Of a stretch of DNA of 64,000 nucleotides, positions 59,186 to 64,000 are shown in pieces. Below the pieces are notes generated by a model, which did not search any database, was not told the origin of the DNA, and was given only the letters and a program-made list of their open reading frames with translations. Source of the stretch: Prorocentrum cordatum (taxonomy: Eukaryota; Sar; Dinophyceae; Prorocentrales; Prorocentraceae); the NCBI GenBank assembly GCA_963575745.1, contig CAUYUJ010015755.1, positions 103,501 to 167,500 on the forward strand, given 5' to 3'. The translations under genes and the position numbers were made by a program. Each line of letters begins with the position of its first letter. Position 1 is the first letter of the stretch.

Positions 59186-59224
59186 TAATACTAGGGGAGA
59201 GAATAATGACGTGCACATAATAAC

Positions 59225-59358
59225 TCGGAGGTCCGCGCGTATTTCTCGTATCGGCGCTGGGCCCCCCCTTGGCGGCGCCTCCGGCACAGCCCCTGGCGCG
59301 CTCCGCGCGCCAAGGAGGGGGGTCAGCGCGGATCCAAGAAATCCGCGCGGATCTCAGA
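59225..59358 (+). mobile_element. TIR-6 copy 6
   Basis: TCGGAGGTCCGCGCGTATTT start and AAATCCGCGCGGATCTCAGA end. The centre has GGCGCGCTCCGCGCGCC. A frame starting about 34 bp downstream (DTVGALVKEYSQDLEPARSS) is mildly protein-like. Confidence 0.82.
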
Positions 59359-59819
59359 GTTTTTAAACTTATGACATGTCTCGTTCCCCGAGATACGGTG
59401 GGGGCGTTGGTGAAGGAATATTCCCAGGATTTGGAGCCAGCTAGGAGTTCGGGTGGCCCAGCACTTGTTCCGGCCAGTCGGAAGGGCGGGCAGATTCGAG
59501 GTTCTGGATTCGGGGAGGCCTCTTGTTTTTTCTGCCTCCAGGGCCCTTTCCGGGCCCCGTGGCAGTGAGAAGCGGATCCTGATCCTGGGTGAAAGATTGA
59601 ACCTGGGAGTGGAAGCCGATTTTGCATGGATTTGGCTTTACCCTTCCTCCTGACCGAGTTTCTGGAGTCCCAACCAGTTCAGGCCCCCCAGCCGCCTCCA
59701 ACCCAGGAGGCTCAGGACCCTGGAGGGTACCTTCTTTGATGAGGGCGGCAGTGAGATCCACTGCCGATCCACGATTTCAATTCCGCTGGCTTCCAGACCC
59801 TGGATTCCTTATCCAATGG
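59359..59819. other. Unassigned
   Basis: No gene established. The frame 59388-59568 might be an exon given the position of TIR-6 just upstream, but it lacks a recognisable domain. Confidence 0.3.
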
Positions 59820-59821
59820 TA

Positions 59822-60000
59822 CTCCAGATTTCGTAATAAAGGGAGGGGGGTCTCATTTCGGGGGGGGGTCTCTTCCAGGCTATCTTGGAGGGCCTGAGGG
59901 GTCTGGGGACGATGTTTTGGAGGGTTCTCCCACGGGGGAGGTCTGAAATGGCTTGTCTTGGAGGGTCCAGACCCCCTCCCTTTTGTTACGAAATCTGGAG
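59822..60000 (+). mobile_element. TIR-3 copy 5, TA duplication
   Basis: CTCCAGATTTCGTAATAAAG...TTTTGTTACGAAATCTGGAG, TA at 59820-59821 and 60001-60002. Confidence 0.9.
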
Positions 60001-60053
60001 TACCTCATCCAGCCGCTGCCTCATTCGAGATGGAGGAGAACACCCGGCATACA

Positions 60054-60218
60054 TCAGGAGGGGAAAAAACGCACAGACACAATTCATCGTCGATCCCCAG
60101 GAAAATATGGGGAAACTATGGAAAGTGGGGGGGGGAGACAAAAACGCAGAAAAGATGGGAAAATACGGGGATTCCTCTTAGTTGTGTGTATTTGTTTGGG
60201 TGTCCCAGGGCCCCGTCA
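60054..60218 (+). mobile_element. REP-V copy 6
   Basis: TCAGGAGGGGAAAAAACGCA...CCCAGGGCCCCGTCA. AATTCATCGTCGATCCCCAG interior. No target duplication seen. Confidence 0.75.
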
Positions 60219-60228
60219 GTGAGCACAA

Positions 60229-60345
60229 ACTCTTCGAGCTCCGCGCGGATTCTTCCTTGGGGTCTGCACCGGGGGCCGCCGGGGGGGCGGCGCCTCTGGC
60301 GCCGTTTCTGCGCGCCAGGGGGGGGGTGTTGCGGTTGCCACTGAG
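60229..60345 (+). mobile_element. TIR-6 partial copy 7
   Basis: GAGCTCCGCGCGGATTCTTC start and GGCGCCTCTGGCGCCG centre. The right end is missing. Confidence 0.5.
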
Positions 60346-60697
60346 GCTCCTCCAGGTGTTGGAGGCCATTTCTGGCTGTCTTTAGGGCGGGTTTAGGTTG
60401 AGTTGGTTGAGTGTTTTTGTGTTTTGATGCCGACGACGATTGTAATGATGGTGGTTATCAAATCGTAGTGCTGATGGTGGTGCCGATGGTGATGGTGATG
60501 ATGGTGGTGCTCATCACATCCAGAATCACCATCATCACCATTTCTTTATTGCTGCTTGGGGCATGACGGGCGTCATGGCCCCCGCCCCCCCCCCCCCTCC
60601 CCTCCCCCTCCCTATGACGTATCGCTCCCCCCTTCAGTGCGCTCTGGGCACTTCCTCCGGCCACGCGGCGGAAGGGGGGGGGGGGGCGTTACGTCAT

Positions 60698-60734
<37 letters not shown>

Positions 60735-60955
60735 ACCCCATGACGCCCGTCGTCGCCGAACATGAAGAAACGCCCTCTTGTCGGGGCAACTTTCTCTCTT
60801 CAAGTCGCTCCAGCAAGCCTCCCAAGCTGGCGCGAGTCTGCTCGCGGAGGGCCCCTTGGGCCGTCTTGGGACTGCACTGGAGTTATTTGGGCGCCGCCTC
60901 AGTCTTCCGCAACACCACCGACCATCTGTTCACGGCAGCACACTAGAGGAGACTA
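60346..60955. other. C/G homopolymer region with inverted ends, no gene
   Basis: G and C runs at 60585-60600, 60675-60686 and 60700-60733. GGGGCATGACGGGCGTCATGG at 60558 and CCATGACGCCCGTCG at 60737 are inverted, so 60558-60752 may be one more small TIR element. 60430-60540 has a diverged GATGGT microsatellite. Confidence 0.5.
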
Positions 60956-62045
60956 CGGATGAGTGGAAATTTTCCTTGTGGTCAGCCGCCGTAGATTTCA
61001 ATTATGCGTTCGACAGTTTCACACATTCGAGCATCTGGGAGTCACCGGCTGAACAGCATGCACCAATGCCGTAGATCAGACTCGGGTCCAACTTGTACAC
61101 GGAGCAGGCTGCTCCTGTTCACACAGGCTGCTTGAGCAGATAGTTTAACGTTCTACGCGTAACGAAGCAAGGATACCCCCTTCAGCTCAATATTGTTCAA
61201 TTGCGTATCGGGAAGCATCAAGTGGCGAGCCAAGATAATAGCTATTACATTGCGGTTTCAAGCTGCAGCTGCGTGTGAATGACAGGTTAGCCATCTTACG
61301 CTTCGCCGATGGTATCCATCTACTTGAGGGATCTCTCGTGCGCCTCCAGAACCTGCATTCTGACCTGATCACCTATGTGGGCAACGCAGGTTTGGAATCG
61401 TACCCAGACGAAACACACAGCTCGCACAACGGCGATCGACCACCACGCGGCAAACATGCACCAGGCAGTGTGAATGGGCATCGTGTGACGATCAAGGTTA
61501 TGCCGCCGTGCCGCCTCACGAAGTATCTCGGACGGCAATTGTAGCACAGCGCGCCACACACAATCGAAACATAACATCGCATCGTGACAGCATGGCGGAA
61601 GTTCCACACACTCAAGCAAGGGTTGATTGGGCCAGCAGGTTCATAATCAGACCGTACTCGCCTCTGCCACAGGTCCATGACACCCCTTATCCTCTACGAT
61701 TGCTTCGCCCAAAAGACCGAATTCTAGAATCGATTGCGACGCACACAACGGCAGACGCGTCGCATGATAGTGAAGGTACCCAGGCGCATTGTCATAACCA
61801 GCACCCAGCCTGCACCGCAAGCAGCAGAGGCCAGCAACAGCAACGACGACAGACACGACAATGCTTACAGTCACCCCGACGACGACGATGACGACGATGA
61901 CGACGACGGTCGTGACGGCAGCACACCGAGTACCACGTCATGTGTTCACGACATTGAAACCGCAGCAGATTATTAAAAACCGTGGGCTGACTGGGTAAAG
62001 CGTGCCACCCGCAAGGCTGAGGTAGCAATGCAGAAGGTACACATC
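60955..62045 (+). pseudogene. LINE-type (non-LTR) reverse transcriptase, 3' part, degenerate
   Basis: Frame 2 near 60959 gives SAAVDFNYAFDSFTHSSIWE (RT block with Asp and AFD). Frame 3 near 61293 gives LRFADGIHLL, the FADD motif with its second Asp changed to Gly, followed by KYLGRQL. Further on, LRRTQRQTRRMIVKVPRR (61734) and WADWVKRATRKAE (61985) match the C-terminal end typical of dinoflagellate LINEs. Frame changes, stops (for example 61974-61976, 62038-62040) and the active-site change make it a pseudogene. No 5' part or terminal tail was identified. Confidence 0.78.
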
Positions 62046-62720
62046 ACATAATGTGAGTCCAACGTGCAACAGCCAAAGTGGCACTGGATACGGACATTGG
62101 AGAATACTTGTGAGCACGACAATTTGGCATCAGACTTTGCAACATATGACAAATGAGCGGGCCAAGCGAGTGCCGCAATATCCCTGCGTTCCGGCGTTGT
62201 ACTGGCAACACCTTGGACGGAAACCCACCCTTCGCCGCCAATTCAATACATCCGAATTTTCACTTCAGCTTTCGATCTCCACCTGTCGATTCCTGGCTTC
62301 TTCACCTGACCAGCCTCCAGCTTCTAACTCCCGGCTCCAAACATTCACCACCAGCTATCGCTACGTATCCAGTTTTTCCCCTCCAGCTTTTGACGTCCAC
62401 TTTTACGACCTACGGCCTCACCTGACCAGCCTCCAATTCCCGACTCCCGCCAACCACCATCAGATGTCGACTCCCAATGTTCCACCTCCAGGTGCCGACC
62501 TCCACCCGCCGACTTCCACCTCCAGCTTCAAACTTCCGACTCCCACCACCCACCAAAACGGCTGACGACATTCTATCTGCCACCTTCACCTGTCGAGCGG
62601 CCGACCTCCAGCCTCCAGCTTCCGACCCCCAGCTTTCACAACCATTCGCCGCCATCCAAGCATCCACCTCCAGCCTTCGACCTCCGCCTGCTGACCTTCA
62701 GCCTCAAGGGTTTAAGGCCT
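62046..62720 (+). repeat. Diverged CTCCAGCTTCCGAC-type repeat
   Basis: 62270-62700 is built from CCTCCAGCTTC, GACCTCCACC and CTTCCGACTCCC units at 10-16 bp spacing. 62046-62260 may be the tail of the LINE (a WIRTLENTCEHDNLASDF frame). Confidence 0.55.
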
Positions 62721-63440
62721 TCAGCATCAGTGGCAGGATAGCTAGATTGGAAACTGCTGCAACAGAGCGATGGAACAAGGGGTAGAGCAGGCTTTCTGCT
62801 TGGGCCTGCTATCCGACGCTCGGGCGCTCCAGCGCCGCACCCGCAGCACCCTAGACGGCGCCTGTGTTCGGGCGTGGCCCGTGCTTCGTGCTCCGTCCTT
62901 CCTGGGGGGCATCCTGGAGATGCGTGGGGCCCTGGGGCCGTCTCGAGTCCCTGTGAGCCGTCTTGGGGATTCTTCTTGGGGCAGATTCTGGGGCCCTCTC
63001 GGGTCTTTCTTTCGGGGCCGCGTGAAGAAGTTGTTGCTGCGCGCCTCTGGGACCGGTGGAAGAGGAAAAGGAGAACAGGGTCTGTCGCGGGTTTTTCGGT
63101 GCCAGGCCGGGCAAGGATGGAGAAGAGGAGAATACGGCGGAGTCTGATTCCAACCTCGGGTTCGGCAGAGAGGAGAAGGATGTGGAGGAGAAGCAGGAGG
63201 AGGAGGAGGAGGAGGAGGAGGAGGAAACCGAGGAGGGAGGAGGACGCCGATGACGACGACGAGGTCTCTTGGAGGTCTCTCAATCGTGATCTTGAGGGTT
63301 GGGGGGCCTTCTTTGGCAAGGGGGGTCCCAGGGCCCTTCCGACTTCGCCATCTCGGGCCCCCGAAGGTTTTTGGGTCTTTCTTGTGGGCATCTGGGGCCG
63401 TTTTGGTGGAATCTGCGACGCTCTTAAGCTGTCTTGAGTC
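62721..63440. other. FB-array fragments and (GGA)n; no gene
   Basis: CTTGGGG/CTTGGGGAT units at 62960-63005 and 63285-63440. GAGGAG tract at 63186-63234. Unassigned otherwise. Confidence 0.45.
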
Positions 63441-64000
63441 GATTTGGGCTGGTCATTCGAGCTGATGCAGAAGCCCGAAGAAGGCGGATGTACTGGCCTA
63501 CGTGCGTGGTATCTCGGTTGTTTAATCAGATGCATGGCTGTTTGATGACTTGTGCATGCTTTTTCGCCTGCGCCTGCCGTACAACCAAGGCTGTTGAGTC
63601 GTCCTGGCATTCCTGGCGCTGGCAACACTGTAAAAGTAGATCCTGCCAGAAAGTGTAGAATTGTCGCAACACGATTCTCTGGATTTTCCCGGAACGTTGT
63701 AGTGGTGGCACCTTTGAATGTGGGCTTCGTTGTCCATCATCCTCACCCTGGGTCTCGAAGACCTTCTCGTGATTTGAGGTTACTTTCATGCTGAATCGCA
63801 GGGTTGGCCACTTACCATGTCTTATGGGAAGAATTTATTGGTCTGACTAGGGTTGGCCAGAGGAGGTTGGTCTGGAGTGTTGGCCGGATCTTTCGGGGTT
63901 TGCCTGGAGGGTTGCTTGGGCCCGTCTTTGCAGAGAAATTCCGTGTCACCGTGAAGTCGATGGACATTTCTCTTTTGGGCGCAATCGTGTCCCACCTCTG
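63441..64000. other. No gene recognised
   Basis: Short frames only. A GTTGGCC/GGTTGG-rich stretch at 63850-63925. Confidence 0.4.

Noticed and set aside
1-64000. Dinoflagellate spliced-leader gene, tRNA or rRNA genes
   Set aside because: I searched by eye for the CCGTAGCCATTTTGGCTCAAG-type leader and for obvious rRNA/tRNA cores and saw none; a covariance-model scan would be needed to exclude tRNAs.

Overview
The window looks like repeat-dominated nuclear DNA of a GC-rich protist, most likely a dinoflagellate. A plant/alveolate-type TTTAGGG telomere array lies in the interior. A tyrosine-recombinase retroelement has the gag/RT/RNase H/recombinase/methyltransferase content I associate with dinoflagellate elements. 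One gene is a clear eukaryotic PhnY-PhnZ fusion with introns. Protein-coding sequence is sparse and most of the 64 kb is mobile DNA. Species is not determinable here; Prorocentrum-like GC richness is an impression only.

Layout. 1-7.7 kb: a ~6.6 kb tyrosine-recombinase (YR, DIRS-order) retroelement, bounded by split direct repeats A1 / B1-A2 / B2, inserted without target duplication into a short inverted-repeat element. 8.7-14.9 kb: a giant foldback element with arms >1 kb, whose right arm is split by a 2.06 kb cassette carrying ~1.4 kb of telomeric repeat beside a near-perfect 37-bp hairpin. 14.9-31 kb: microsatellites, minisatellites and relics of foldback arms. 31-40 kb: densely nested short terminal-inverted-repeat (TIR) elements around one exon of a cysteine-repeat protein. 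41.2-42.3 kb: an 11-copy 102-bp array. 43.7-45.7 kb: the PhnY-PhnZ fusion gene, both of whose introns carry the same short TIR element. 46-60 kb: more TIR elements and foldback relics. 60.9-62.3 kb: a broken LINE reverse transcriptase.

Names used here (TIR end; target duplication): TIR-1 (GAGCYTG; 3 bp), TIR-2 (TCGGGYCGGRCGAA; 5 bp), TIR-3 (CTCCAGATTTCG; TA), TIR-4 (GGGGGCGG), TIR-5 (GTCGGGCCTGTCC; TA), TIR-6 (TCGGAGGTCCGCGCGG; intron-associated), TIR-7 (TGTTCC), TIR-8, TIR-9, TIR-10 (GGTGGACAGA), TIR-11 (AGGCCTCCTAG), TIR-12 (TACGGCAGGTTCG), TIR-13 (CAGTCGGGGC), TIR-14 (TAAAAC; 5 bp), REP-V (TCAGGAGGGG; 5 bp), FB (foldback). None of the short TIR elements encodes a protein, so they are probably non-autonomous (MITE-like). 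Nesting gives a relative order: TIR-14 in TIR-2; TIR-1 and REP-V in TIR-14; TIR-3 in TIR-2; TIR-11 and TIR-4 in TIR-12; the YR element in TIR-1; the telomere cassette in FB.

The phosphonate gene is the only complete metabolic gene seen. Its PhyH-type oxygenase domain would hydroxylate an aminophosphonate at the alpha carbon and its HD-type diiron domain would cleave the C-P bond, releasing phosphate.
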